NCBI GenBank assembly: GCA_900756765.1
Contig: CAAELE010000045.1
Location: 1-26,872, forward strand
Direction of reading: 5' to 3'
DNA: 26,872 nt
Origin: an uncultured Collinsella sp.
GTDB lineage: Bacteria > Actinomycetota > Coriobacteriia > Coriobacteriales > Coriobacteriaceae
The position numbers and the translations under genes were made by a program. This document shows positions 15,358-23,693 of this stretch, one piece after another. Position 1 is the first letter of the stretch. Each line of letters starts with the position of its first letter. The notes beneath the pieces were generated by a model. The model ran no database searches, was not told the origin of the DNA, and worked only from the letters and a program-made list of their open reading frames with translations.

Positions 15358-16983
15358 ATGGACGTCCGTGCGGACGGCGATATTGCCGAGAATTTTTGGT
15401 GGCGGCGTACAACGCTGACGCGTCGCAGCCCCCTGTATGACGCCTGCGTATCGGCGGGGCTGCTGGTCGCGGCGACGGTTGTGGGCGCGCTGCTCGATCA
15501 TCCGGGGCTCGCGCCGAGCATCATGATCGTCTATGTGTTCGCCGTGCAGCTGTGCGCTTTCTTTACCTGGAGCCGCCTGTACTGCCTGCTGACTTCTGCC
15601 GCCGCCGTGGCGCTCTACAACTTCTTGTTTGTCGACCCGCGCTGCTCGCTGTCGTTTATCGACCGCGTCTATCCCGGCATGTTCTTTATCATGTTTGCGG
15701 TCTCGCTCGTATCGAGCTCGATCGCGCTGGCCCTGCGCCGCGCCTTGGCGCAGGCTGCCGCCAGCGACCGCCGCACGCATATGGTGCTCGAGACCAACCG
15801 CATGCTGCAGCGGTGTGGCGATCAGCAACAGATTGTGCACGCTATGGCAACGCAGCTGGCGCGTCTTTCGGACTGTCCGGTCATGTGGTATAGCGCCGAT
15901 GCCGATAACGATGACCTGCTACCGCGCACGACGTACACGGCCGTGGGCGATGCCGCGCCGGTGCACCAGTTGGCGCCCCAGATGCCGCCGCGGCTCTCGG
16001 CATCCGCCTATGTGGGAACGCCACTCGATGCCACGTTTGGCGGCTCGGCGTTTTATGGCATCTACCTGACGGTTCGCACGGGCGACGGCTTCGTGCGCTC
16101 GGGCGACCCCGCCTCGGTGGTGGGCGTGCTGGCTATCGTTGCCGAGCCCGACGTGCTGACGCATGAGGAGCGGACACTTGCCGATGCCATCGTGAGCGAA
16201 GGCGAGCTGGCGCTCGATCGCGCCCGCGCCATGGAGGCTCGCGAGGAGGCGGCGGTACTCGCCAAAAACGAACAGCTGCGCGCCAACCTGCTGCGTTCCA
16301 TCTCGCACGACCTACGCACGCCGCTCACCAGTATTTCGGGCAATGCCGATGTGCTGCTCGACCAGGGCTCGACCGGCACCGCCGTGCTCGACGCCCAGAC
16401 GCGCCGCGGCCTGCTTCTATCCATTCGCTCGGATGCGCTGTGGCTCAACGCCACCGTCGAGAATCTGCTCGCCATCACCAAGCTCGAGGGCGGCGGCATG
16501 CGCCTGTCGACCACGCTCGAGCTCATGGACGATATCGTCGAGGAGGCGCTACGCCACGTGAACCCTGCCGTGCGCGAGCACGACCTTAAGGTGGTGGCGT
16601 GCGATGAGCCGGCGCTCGTTAACGTCGACGCGCGTCTGATGGTACAGCTCGTGGTGAACCTGGTGAACAATGCCATCACCTATACGCCCGCAGGCTCGCA
16701 TATCGTGATTTCGATTGGCGTCGACGATGGGCACGTGGCGTGCTCGGTGGCCGATGACGGGCCGGGCATTGCGCCCGAGGACCGCGAGCGGATCTTTGAG
16801 TCGTTCTACACCGCCAACCACGGTTTGGCCGACAGCCACCGCAGCGTGGGCCTGGGACTTTCGCTCTGCCGCTCCATTGCGTTGGCACATGGCGGTAGCA
16901 TAGAGGTTGCCTCGGCGGACCCGCACGGCTCTGTCTTTACGATAGAGCTTCCCGCCGCCGATATTTCGTTTGATAAGGAGTAG
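15358..16983 (+). CDS. KdpD-like sensor histidine kinase lacking the N-terminal KdpD domain
   Basis: The 541-residue kinase has a DUF4118-type four-helix membrane region (about 27-130) with FLFVDPRCSLSF (89-100), a GAF-like segment (about 145-285), a dimerisation/phosphoacceptor domain with SISHDLRTPLTS (His317), and an ATPase domain with the N-box NLVNNAITYTP (434-444), DDGPGI (466-471) and GLGLSL (498-503). The core matches the C-terminal two thirds of KdpD (about 890 residues). The N-terminal KdpD and UspA-like domains, which bind ATP and c-di-AMP, are absent. It partners with the adjacent regulator, whose GTG start lies 4 nt after the kinase stop. No kdpFABC genes are in the window; kup lies upstream. 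Confidence 0.9.
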   Translation: MDVRADGDIAENFWWRRTTLTRRSPLYDACVSAGLLVAATVVGALLDHPGLAPSIMIVYVFAVQLCAFFTWSRLYCLLTSAAAVALYNFLFVDPRCSLSFIDRVYPGMFFIMFAVSLVSSSIALALRRALAQAAASDRRTHMVLETNRMLQRCGDQQQIVHAMATQLARLSDCPVMWYSADADNDDLLPRTTYTAVGDAAPVHQLAPQMPPRLSASAYVGTPLDATFGGSAFYGIYLTVRTGDGFVRSGDPASVVGVLAIVAEPDVLTHEERTLADAIVSEGELALDRARAMEAREEAAVLAKNEQLRANLLRSISHDLRTPLTSISGNADVLLDQGSTGTAVLDAQTRRGLLLSIRSDALWLNATVENLLAITKLEGGGMRLSTTLELMDDIVEEALRHVNPAVREHDLKVVACDEPALVNVDARLMVQLVVNLVNNAITYTPAGSHIVISIGVDDGHVACSVADDGPGIAPEDRERIFESFYTANHGLADSHRSVGLGLSLCRSIALAHGGSIEVASADPHGSVFTIELPAADISFDKE

Positions 16984-16987
16984 CGCC

Positions 16988-17701
16988 GTGCCGAACTCTG
17001 CCGTAAAACCGCTCATCTTGGTCGTTGAGGACGATCCCGCCGTCCGCAACCTTATCGTTGCCGCGCTCGAGGCGCACGGCCTGCGTCATATGGCTGTGGA
17101 GACCGCCCATGCCGCCATCGCCGCCGCCTCGTCGCAGGCACCGAGCATTGTGCTGCTCGATCTGGGCCTACCCGATATGGATGGCGTCAAGGTGGTGGAG
17201 TCGGTGCGCGCATGGTCGGGCATGCCGATCATTGTGGTCTCGGCGCGCAGCGAGGACGCGGACAAGATCCGCGCGCTCGATGCCGGCGCCGACGACTATC
17301 TGACCAAGCCGTTTTCGGTCGAGGAGCTGCTCGCGCGCATTCGCACGACGCTCAGACGCCTTTCGTATGCGCAGACGGGCGGCGTTGCCTCCGAGGGCTC
17401 GTTCGATACCGGTGAGCTGCATATCGACTTTGACGCCGGCATCGCCACGATGGACGGCGAGGAATTGCATCTGACGCCGATCGAGTACAAGCTCCTGTGC
17501 CTGCTGGCGCACAACGCCGACAAGGTGCTGACGCACCAGTTTATCCTGCACGAGATCTGGGGCACGGCAACTAAGAGCGACCTGGCGAGCCTGCGTGTCT
17601 TTATGGGCACGCTGCGCAAAAAGATCGAGTCCGATCCCGCGCACCCGCGCTATATCCAAACGCACGTGGGTATTGGCTATCGCCTGGTCACCCAAGGCTA
17701 G
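16988..17701 (+). CDS. KdpE-like OmpR-family response regulator
   Basis: The 237-residue regulator has a receiver domain (about 8-122) with acidic pair Glu14-Asp15, phosphoacceptor Asp58 in LLDLGLPDMDG, and Lys107 in LTKPF. A winged-helix DNA-binding domain follows (about 140-235) with HLTPIEYKLLCLLA and THVGIGYRL. The order and spacing match KdpE (225 residues). The GTG at 16988 is chosen because AAGGAG lies 7 nt upstream, inside the end of the kinase gene. Translational coupling with the kinase is expected. Kup, the small membrane protein gene or a distant kdp operon are possible targets. Confidence 0.93.
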   Translation: MPNSAVKPLILVVEDDPAVRNLIVAALEAHGLRHMAVETAHAAIAAASSQAPSIVLLDLGLPDMDGVKVVESVRAWSGMPIIVVSARSEDADKIRALDAGADDYLTKPFSVEELLARIRTTLRRLSYAQTGGVASEGSFDTGELHIDFDAGIATMDGEELHLTPIEYKLLCLLAHNADKVLTHQFILHEIWGTATKSDLASLRVFMGTLRKKIESDPAHPRYIQTHVGIGYRLVTQG

Positions 17702-17726
17702 ATCGCCAACCATCATCCCAATATGA

Positions 17727-17795
17727 GTTGCGGTGGAATAGTTCCTGTTTTGGTCTTTGATGGGGCCGTCTGGGAACTATTCCACCGCAACTTTG
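17727..17795. terminator. Perfect 19-bp hairpin between convergent genes
   Basis: Bases 17727-17745 and 17773-17791 are perfect 19-nt reverse complements (core GCGGTGGAATAGTTCC) with a 27-nt loop. TTTGTT follows on the plus strand. It sits between the response regulator stop and the convergent methyltransferase stop and probably terminates the former. Confidence 0.7.
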
Positions 17796-20363
17796 TTATT
17801 TGCCCTTGGGCTTGCTGGCGTAGAACTTCTTCTTTTTGGGCTTGCCGGCGGAGGAGGGTTTGCCGGCAAAGTTGGACTTGCCGTTGCCGGCCTGCGCGTG
17901 CGCGGGCACTGCTGCACGAGGCTTACGGGCCTCGGGGTTGCGCAGCTCCTCGGTTCGCTCTGCAATCTCCTCGGCGCTAAAGCCAGCTTCGGCCATGGCG
18001 TCCTCGATGGGCAGGCGGCGCACGATATAGCAATGGTGCACCTTTTGGTTGCGTGCGAAGTCCTCGGGGATGGTCTGCGCCGTAATGTCCTCCAGCACAA
18101 CGCCCGCGCGCGCGAGCTTGCGCGTCTCGGGGCGGAAGCCGCGCAGATTGCAGCTAAAGATGGCATGACCGCCCTGTGCGAGCAGGCGCGACACGCCGGC
18201 CAAAAGCTCAACATGGTCGCGTTGAACATCCCAGGTGCGGCGGCCCATCTTGGACGAGTTCGAAAACGTGGGCGGGTCGACAAAGATCAGGTCCCAGCGG
18301 TTGCGCGTCTGACGCTGGTCGCGAATCCAGGCGAGCACGTCGTCGCGCACAAAGTGATGCTGCGGGCCCACAAAGCCGTTCTGACGCATATTGCGCTCGG
18401 CCCAGTCCAGATAGGTGTTCGAGAGGTCAACCGTCACGGTCTCCTCGACGCCGCCGTCTGCCGCATAGCAGGTGGCAGTGCCGGTGTAGGCAAACAGGTT
18501 GAGGAAGCGGCGCGCCTGCTTGGCGTGCTCGCGCACTAGGTTGCGGGTGACGCGGTGGTCCAAGAAGATGCCCACGTCCAGATAGTCGTCAAAGTTGACG
18601 GCAAAGGTAAGGCCGCCCTCCTCGATGAGCGGCAGGCGACGGCGCGCGATGTTGGCGCGCTCGCCCGGGCCGCCCTTGCCGGCGCCCTGCTTGCCGTACT
18701 GCGAGCCGCCGCGCGAACGCATGCGGGCCTTGGCGTGCACGTGCTCGGCCGGAACATCCAGGATGCGCGGCGCGATGGCCAAGATGTCGAGCATGCGGGC
18801 CTGGGCTAGCGCGGGATCGATGGTCTTGGGCGCGGCATACTCGGCGATGACGAGCCAGCGACCCGGCGTCTGCGGGCAGCCCTCGTACAGATCGATGGCG
18901 GCGGAGTAATCGGGCAGGTCGGCATCGTAGACGCGGTAGCAGCTCACGCCCTCGCGCTTGGCCCACTTGCGGCGCAGGCGTGCGTTCTTGCGCAGGCGGT
19001 TGGCGAACTGCTCGGACTCGGGGATGAGCACGGGCAGCGGCTTGCCGTCGCCCAGGTCGAGCGTGGCAGCGGGCTCGGGCATGGGGGCGTCGGCGGCTTT
19101 GTCGTTGACTTCGTTGGCATCCGCAGCCTCGGCCTCGGCATCCGCGCTGGTCGCAGCCTCAAATGCTGCTGCGGCGTGGTCGAGCGAGGGCCAAACCTCG
19201 ATAGTCGCCTCTTCGTTGTTGGGCATGACGGCGATGGAGCGCGCGGGTTCGGCGTGGAGCGCACGGGCCATAAGGCCGTCGCGGGTGAGGGCGGCGACCG
19301 GTGCAGCGGCAAGCTCGGGCGCGCGGCGCAGCTCGCCGACCAGCGTCATGGCGTCGTGCATGAGCGAAAGCGGGGTCTCGGTGGTGTCCGCGACCACGGC
19401 GGCACCGGCGACGGCGCCGCCGTGGTCCAGCACGGTGGCGGACTTGGCGGCGCAAAAGTCGACAAAGCGCTTGAAGCCGGCACACTTGACCATGCGCTCG
19501 GCGGTCTTGCGGGCGGCGGGGTCGATGTCCACGGCCACGATGCGCGCCTGGCGCTCGCGCGCTGCCGCCTCGCGCTCGCGCGCCTCGGCAAGCAGCTGCT
19601 CCCACAGGGCGGCGTCGTGCAGCTGCCAGCCCTCAAAGCCCCAGCGCTCGCGGGCGGCGCCCGGGGCGCGTTCGGTCAGAATGTTCACGGCCTCCAGCAG
19701 CAGACCGCCGCCGGCGCACGAGGCATCGATCAGCGTGGGAAGGGCTTCGTTCTCGTAATCGTCGGCCGTCAACTCGCGCTCGCACAGTGCGGTCCAGCCG
19801 ACCTGCGCCAGCACCAGGGCGGCGTAGTCGGGGCGCAGCACGTGCGCGCCCTCGCCGGCGCGGGTCGCTGCGGGCGGCAGGCGTTTGAACAGCGGGTCGC
19901 CCGAAAGGTCCAGGCTAATGCTCGCGCGGCGCTGACGCAGCGAAAGTAGCAGGTGAACATCGGGATCGGCGGCGTCGACATCGGCGCGACGTCCTGTGGT
20001 CTCGGCCAGACGGTCGCACAGCGCGTCCTTGGCGCGCAGGGCCGAGAAGCGCGTGTTGCGCAGCTGCTCGGTCACGCCGCGGGCGGTGATGGCAATGGTG
20101 GCGCCGGGGCGGACGATGTTCTCCCAGGCGATGTCGTAAACGCTGTCGTACAGCTCGTCGGCATCCTGCGCCTCAAAGCGCCCAAGCACCACAAACACGC
20201 GGCTGGCCAGGCGCGACCACAGACAGGCGCGGTAGCCTTCTTCGAGCTCGCCCTCAAACGTAGCGCGGCCCTTCAGGCGGCGGACATGCGAAAGCCCGAG
20301 GTGTTTAAGCTCATCGGCGAGTGCGGACTCAAAGCCCTCGGGGCAGCTTGCGTAAAATTCCAT
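17796..20363 (-). CDS. rlmKL: RlmKL-type bifunctional 23S rRNA methyltransferase, RlmL half degenerate
   Basis: The 855-residue protein is longer than E. coli RlmKL (702). Order: THUMP/N-terminal RNA-binding region (1-165), an RlmL-like Rossmann domain (about 175-350), an Ala/Glu-rich insertion (about 395-440), an RlmK-like domain (about 445-790) and a Lys/Pro/Gly-rich tail. RlmK motifs are intact: FLNLFAYTGTATCYAADGG (620-638) and FVDPPTFSNSSKM (694-706), consistent with m7G formation at G2069. The RlmL half looks inactive: the SAM loop is DASCAGGGLLLEA (213-225) instead of DPMCGSGT, and the NPPY catalytic position reads DTTE (326-329). The start is ATG 20361-20363 (MEFYASCPEGFE, the conserved N-terminus). 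Monocistronic, convergent with the kdpE-like gene. Confidence 0.88.
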   Translation of the reverse strand: MEFYASCPEGFESALADELKHLGLSHVRRLKGRATFEGELEEGYRACLWSRLASRVFVVLGRFEAQDADELYDSVYDIAWENIVRPGATIAITARGVTEQLRNTRFSALRAKDALCDRLAETTGRRADVDAADPDVHLLLSLRQRRASISLDLSGDPLFKRLPPAATRAGEGAHVLRPDYAALVLAQVGWTALCERELTADDYENEALPTLIDASCAGGGLLLEAVNILTERAPGAARERWGFEGWQLHDAALWEQLLAEAREREAAARERQARIVAVDIDPAARKTAERMVKCAGFKRFVDFCAAKSATVLDHGGAVAGAAVVADTTETPLSLMHDAMTLVGELRRAPELAAAPVAALTRDGLMARALHAEPARSIAVMPNNEEATIEVWPSLDHAAAAFEAATSADAEAEAADANEVNDKAADAPMPEPAATLDLGDGKPLPVLIPESEQFANRLRKNARLRRKWAKREGVSCYRVYDADLPDYSAAIDLYEGCPQTPGRWLVIAEYAAPKTIDPALAQARMLDILAIAPRILDVPAEHVHAKARMRSRGGSQYGKQGAGKGGPGERANIARRRLPLIEEGGLTFAVNFDDYLDVGIFLDHRVTRNLVREHAKQARRFLNLFAYTGTATCYAADGGVEETVTVDLSNTYLDWAERNMRQNGFVGPQHHFVRDDVLAWIRDQRQTRNRWDLIFVDPPTFSNSSKMGRRTWDVQRDHVELLAGVSRLLAQGGHAIFSCNLRGFRPETRKLARAGVVLEDITAQTIPEDFARNQKVHHCYIVRRLPIEDAMAEAGFSAEEIAERTEELRNPEARKPRAAVPAHAQAGNGKSNFAGKPSSAGKPKKKKFYASKPKGK

Positions 20364-20438
20364 GGGTGACCTCTCTGGTTGCGTCGCTCCATTATATGAT
20401 GGATGCTCCGTTTGCCCTTATCCCCGAAAGGAACCCAT

Positions 20439-21266
20439 ATGATTGATGCGTGCCCCGAATCCGCTGTGCTCTTTTTTGACGTGGACGGCACGCTGACGTC
20501 GTTCGATCCCGACGATATGACCGATAAGGACTTTTCGGCGGTTCGCCCTTCGCAGACGGTCGTCGAGGCGTTTCATCGTCTGCGCAACGCGGGACACAAG
20601 GCGTTTATCTGCACGGGTCGCCCCCTGTGGCTCATCGCCGATAGCCTGCGTGCGCTCGACCCCGCGGGCGTCGTTGCCATGGCGGGCGCCACGCTCGAGG
20701 TCGAGGGCCGCGTGGTGCATGAGGACTGCTTTGACGAGGACGTTATCGCAGAGCTTGCACGCCGTATGGCCGCGGCAGGGATTGAGGCCTTTTTCGAGAC
20801 CAACGTGGCTACTTTTGCCCTGGAACCCGCGGGTGTTGAGCAGTCGTCTCTGATCGGCACTTCTGTGGTGCACGGCGCCGAGGAGATGCGCATCGACGGC
20901 AGTCTGCGCGTGGGCAAGGTATGCCTCAATGTGCCCAGTTTGGCTCGCGTAGCCAACGATGACGGCTTTATCGATCGCGAGTTTGAGCTGTGCAACACCG
21001 GTGGTCAGAATCGTGAGCTGAGCCCCAAGGGCATTGATAAGGGCGTGGGCGTGGCGCGAGCACTGGCGTATCTGGGCCGCGAGGGAAATGCGCTCACCTT
21101 TGGCTTCGGCGATTCGGGCAACGACCTGGGCATGCTCGCTGCCGTCGAGACGGCTGTTGCCATGGGCAACGCCATGCCTGAGGTCAAGGCGGTCGCCGAC
21201 TACGTGACCGACGACGTCGCACACGACGGCACCGTCACCGCCATGCGCCACTTTGGGTTGATTTAA
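20439..21266 (+). CDS. HAD-superfamily (Cof/IIB type) sugar-phosphate phosphatase
   Basis: The 275-residue HAD hydrolase has motif I FFDVDGTLT with nucleophile Asp14 and Asp16, motif II in CTGRP (58-62), motif III Lys197 in LSPKGIDKG, and motif IV GFGDSGNDLGML with Asp225 and Asp229. The cap lies between motifs II and III (about 85-190), the type IIB arrangement of Cof phosphatases that act on sugar phosphates, FMN or PLP. The substrate is unknown. The ATG at 20439 has AAAGGA about 6 nt upstream. The gene diverges from rlmKL with a gap of only 75 bp. Confidence 0.92.
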   Translation: MIDACPESAVLFFDVDGTLTSFDPDDMTDKDFSAVRPSQTVVEAFHRLRNAGHKAFICTGRPLWLIADSLRALDPAGVVAMAGATLEVEGRVVHEDCFDEDVIAELARRMAAAGIEAFFETNVATFALEPAGVEQSSLIGTSVVHGAEEMRIDGSLRVGKVCLNVPSLARVANDDGFIDREFELCNTGGQNRELSPKGIDKGVGVARALAYLGREGNALTFGFGDSGNDLGMLAAVETAVAMGNAMPEVKAVADYVTDDVAHDGTVTAMRHFGLI

Positions 21267-21267
21267 T

Positions 21268-21308
21268 AAATGGCCGGGTCGCCCGCAGTGGGGGCGACCC
21301 GGCCATTT
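21268..21308. terminator. Bidirectional terminator between HAD phosphatase and DeoR regulator genes
   Basis: A 17-bp perfect stem (21268-21284 with 21292-21308) has A residues at its 5' base and T residues at its 3' base. It lies between two convergent stop codons and can serve both genes. Confidence 0.85.
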
Positions 21309-21311
21309 GAG

Positions 21312-22103
21312 CTATTTTGCAATATAGAGCTTGGGATGACTGCGACTGCTCTCGATCGCCGCCGTCATGATGCCCTCGTCGTCTCCATCAACGATGATGC
21401 CGTCGAGGTCATCGATCTGCGCGGACTGATAAAAACTGGTCTTGTTGAACTTTCCCTGGTCAACCATCATGTAGCCCTGGTTTGAGTTGGTAAGGTACAT
21501 ATGCTTGATCATGGCCGAGAAGTCGTGCTCGACGGTAAAACCGTGGTCGGGGTGGAATCCATCGGCACTGACAAACGCCTTGTCGGCATGTAGTTTGCTC
21601 ATGCAGTCGAGCGTTAGTGCGCCCGCGAGATAGAGGTGGCCCTTGCGCACGGAGCCGCCCAGCAGCACTACCGAAGCGTTGGGGAGATTGAAGCTGGCGT
21701 AGTTCGCGATTGCAAGATCGCCGGTGATAATGGTGATCTCACGCTTGTCCATGAGGGCCTTAGCGAAGTAAAAGCCTGTGGTGCCGATATCAATTACCAG
21801 AACATCACCATCATCAACAAGAGTTGCTGCGGTTGCGGCGATGGCCTCCTTGGCCTCGACTTGGACATTGATGCGCTCCTCGGGATACGAGATCGCGTTG
21901 GAGCGAGAAAGCGATACCGCTCCACCGCGTACGCGACGCAGCTTGCCTTCGGATTCCAGCGAGATGAGGTCGTGTCGTGCGGTGACTTCCGAAACCGAAA
22001 AACGGCGAACGATGTCGGATACCGAGATATTTGGCTTTTCGGCCAGCCAATTCATGATAAATCGCTGGCGCTCAGCCGGCGAAAGGTCTGAAGTAGATGC
22101 CAT
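21312..22103 (-). CDS. DeoR/GlpR family transcriptional regulator
   Basis: The 263-residue protein has an N-terminal DeoR helix-turn-helix (about 10-60): ERQRFIMNWLAEKPNISVSD, then SVSEVTARHDLISLESEGKL and the wing RVRGGAVS. The C-terminal sugar-phosphate sensor domain follows with DIGTTGFYFAKAL (105-117), ITGDLAIANY, LLGGSVRKGHLYLAG and MMVDQGKFNKTSF. These repressors bind phosphorylated sugars. ATG 22101-22103 has AAAAGGAG upstream; the longer frame is rejected. It diverges from the transaldolase-PTS operon, its likely target. Candidate operators lie between them. Confidence 0.93.
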   Translation of the reverse strand: MASTSDLSPAERQRFIMNWLAEKPNISVSDIVRRFSVSEVTARHDLISLESEGKLRRVRGGAVSLSRSNAISYPEERINVQVEAKEAIAATAATLVDDGDVLVIDIGTTGFYFAKALMDKREITIITGDLAIANYASFNLPNASVVLLGGSVRKGHLYLAGALTLDCMSKLHADKAFVSADGFHPDHGFTVEHDFSAMIKHMYLTNSNQGYMMVDQGKFNKTSFYQSAQIDDLDGIIVDGDDEGIMTAAIESSRSHPKLYIAK

Positions 22104-22140
22104 ATGCCGCTCCTTTTGAACAAAAGGTAAAAGATGCGCC

Positions 22141-22154
22141 TTTCGTAATCGAAA
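22141..22154. promoter_or_regulatory. Candidate operator near the DeoR gene start
   Basis: TTTCG-TAAT-CGAAA is an inverted repeat of 5-bp arms 38 nt before the DeoR start. It is related in sequence to the CTTTCGAT sites nearer the transaldolase gene and may serve autoregulation. Confidence 0.35.
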
Positions 22155-22335
22155 TATAACGTATCGATATGAAAAGAACAAGGCAAATTCGAATGAATCA
22201 AAAGAACGGAATGGCATGTCACAAATGCATGCCTAGCAGATAGTTCGCACGTAGACGGGCTATAAAGAGTCTCATTCTGAAGGTGCCGCCCAAAAGAAGT
22301 ACGTTCACACCCGATATTCGACCGTTCACGGAAAG

Positions 22336-22420
22336 TTGACAATTGAGCTTTCGATGGCTTTTGAAATAGTTTATAAAAGAAAGCCGAAAAGCTTTTGAAA
22401 CAAAGAAGAAGGCTTTCGAT
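22336..22420 (+). promoter_or_regulatory. Promoter/operator region of the transaldolase-PTS operon
   Basis: A perfect TTGACA is at 22336-22341; no -10 stands out, with TATAAA only at 22373. Four direct copies of GCTTTYGAW lie at 22347, 22357, 22391 and 22412, with spacings of 10, 34 and 21 nt. DeoR-family repressors bind tandem short repeats, so these are good candidates for the divergent regulator. The rest of 22104-22451 is AT-rich and holds no gene I can support. Confidence 0.5.
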
Positions 22421-22451
22421 AGCAATAGTGCTAGATGAGAAAGGACCGAAC

Positions 22452-23162
22452 ATGGCGATTAAGGTGTTTGCCGACGGCGCTAACCTCGAAGGCATGCTTG
22501 ACATGCATGACAATGGCAACGTTCAGGGCTTCACGACCAATCCTTCCCTTATGAAGGCCGGTGGCGTGACTGACTACCGCGCTTTTGCCAAGACGGTTCT
22601 TGAGCACATTACCGATGTGTCGGTTTCTTTTGAGGTATTCGCCGACGACGAGGCTGGTATGGAAGCCGAGGCTCGCGAGATCGCAACCTGGGCAGACAAC
22701 GTCTACGTTAAGATCCCGGCGCTCAACACTAAGGGCGAGTCCACTGCCGTGCTGGTCAAGCGCCTTTCTGCCGACGGCATCAAGGTGAATGTCACCACTA
22801 TCTTCACGCCCGAGCAGGTCGACGAGTTTGTCGATGCCGTCTCTGCTGAGACCCCCTCTATTCTGTCCATCTTCGCCGGTCGCATTGCCGATACCGGCGT
22901 CGATCCGCTGCCCCTCATGGCGGAGTCCGTAAAGAAGGCTGCCGTTAAGCCTGCTGCCGAGGTTCTCTGGGCGTCTACGCGCGAGGTCCTCAATATCTTC
23001 CAGGCGGAGTCCGTTGGATGCCAGATCATTACGGTCCCCAATGCCCTTCTTGCCAAGCGCAAGAATTTCGGGAAAGATTTGCTTGAGTACTCGCTTGATA
23101 CGGTCAAGGGCTTTGCCCGCGACATCCAGGCACTTGGTTTCCATATCTTGCCCGAGGAGTAG
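22452..23162 (+). CDS. Transaldolase family protein (copy 1, PTS-linked)
   Basis: The 236-residue single-domain TIM barrel belongs to the short transaldolase/fructose-6-phosphate aldolase group. It shows VFADGANLEGML at the first strand, GFTTNPSLM (26-34), and the Schiff-base lysine Lys87 in VYVKIP. FAGRIADTGVDP, VLWASTR and GCQIITVP follow. It would transfer or cleave a dihydroxyacetone unit from a ketose phosphate. The ATG at 22452 has AAAGGA 7-8 nt upstream. It is the first gene of an operon with PTS IIA (9-nt gap), IIB and IIC. About four fifths of residues match the second copy at 25756-26460. The real substrate is likely the product of the imported sugar phosphate. Confidence 0.92.
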   Translation: MAIKVFADGANLEGMLDMHDNGNVQGFTTNPSLMKAGGVTDYRAFAKTVLEHITDVSVSFEVFADDEAGMEAEAREIATWADNVYVKIPALNTKGESTAVLVKRLSADGIKVNVTTIFTPEQVDEFVDAVSAETPSILSIFAGRIADTGVDPLPLMAESVKKAAVKPAAEVLWASTREVLNIFQAESVGCQIITVPNALLAKRKNFGKDLLEYSLDTVKGFARDIQALGFHILPEE

Positions 23163-23171
23163 GGGACGAGC

Positions 23172-23618
23172 ATGCTGACCGATCTTCTTAAGCCCGAGCT
23201 TGTTGCCTGCCACGTCGAGGCCTCCGATTGGGAGGAAGCGATCAGGGCATGCGGTAAGTTGCTCGTAGGCGCTGGCAAATGCGACCAGAGCTATGTTGAC
23301 GCCATGATTTCATCGGTTCACAAATTCGGCCCCTATATGGTCTTGGAAGAGGGCATCGCCATGCCCCACGCTCAGGCAGATGGCAATGTGAGTGAAGCGG
23401 GAATCTGTATCGTCACGCTTGACCCAGCCGTTGCGTTTGGACACGAGGATTTCGATCCGGTTCACGTGCTCGTGGGTATTTGCGCGCCCGACCCCAAGGC
23501 TCATCTTGGCTGCTTGGCGGAGCTTTCGCAGATGTTCGAGGACGAGGACTGCGTTGCCAAGCTCAGCGCATGCGATACGCCCGAGCAGGTTTTGGAGACC
23601 ATGCGTTCATTCTTTTAG
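23172..23618 (+). CDS. PTS sugar transporter subunit IIA (fructose/mannitol-ascorbate type)
   Basis: The 148-residue EIIA of the PTS_EIIA_2 family has the phosphorylated histidine His66 in GIAMPHA (61-67). FDPVHVLVGICAPDPKAHLGCL is the second conserved block. It carries phosphate from HPr to EIIB. The start ATG at 23172 overlaps a GGGGACGAGC purine stretch that serves as the ribosome site. It is co-transcribed between transaldolase and EIIB. Confidence 0.93.
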   Translation: MLTDLLKPELVACHVEASDWEEAIRACGKLLVGAGKCDQSYVDAMISSVHKFGPYMVLEEGIAMPHAQADGNVSEAGICIVTLDPAVAFGHEDFDPVHVLVGICAPDPKAHLGCLAELSQMFEDEDCVAKLSACDTPEQVLETMRSFF

Positions 23619-23630
23619 GCCTTAATGGCA

Positions 23631-23650
23631 CGGCGATGCGTCGCCGCTTT
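23631..23650 (+). terminator. Weak intercistronic hairpin between IIA and IIB genes
   Basis: CGGCGA (23631-23636) pairs with TCGCCG (23641-23646) around a TGCG loop, followed by CTTTT. It may tune the ratio of upstream to downstream mRNA rather than end transcription. Confidence 0.4.
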
Positions 23651-23693
23651 TGGATAGACGGAAAACCGTCACGTGTAGGAGAGGAAGGTTGCC

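Noticed and set aside
12929..15412. Long minus-strand frame opposite kup (827 codons)
   Set aside because: It is the GC-rich shadow of kup; its translation is low-complexity His/Arg/Gln with no family match.
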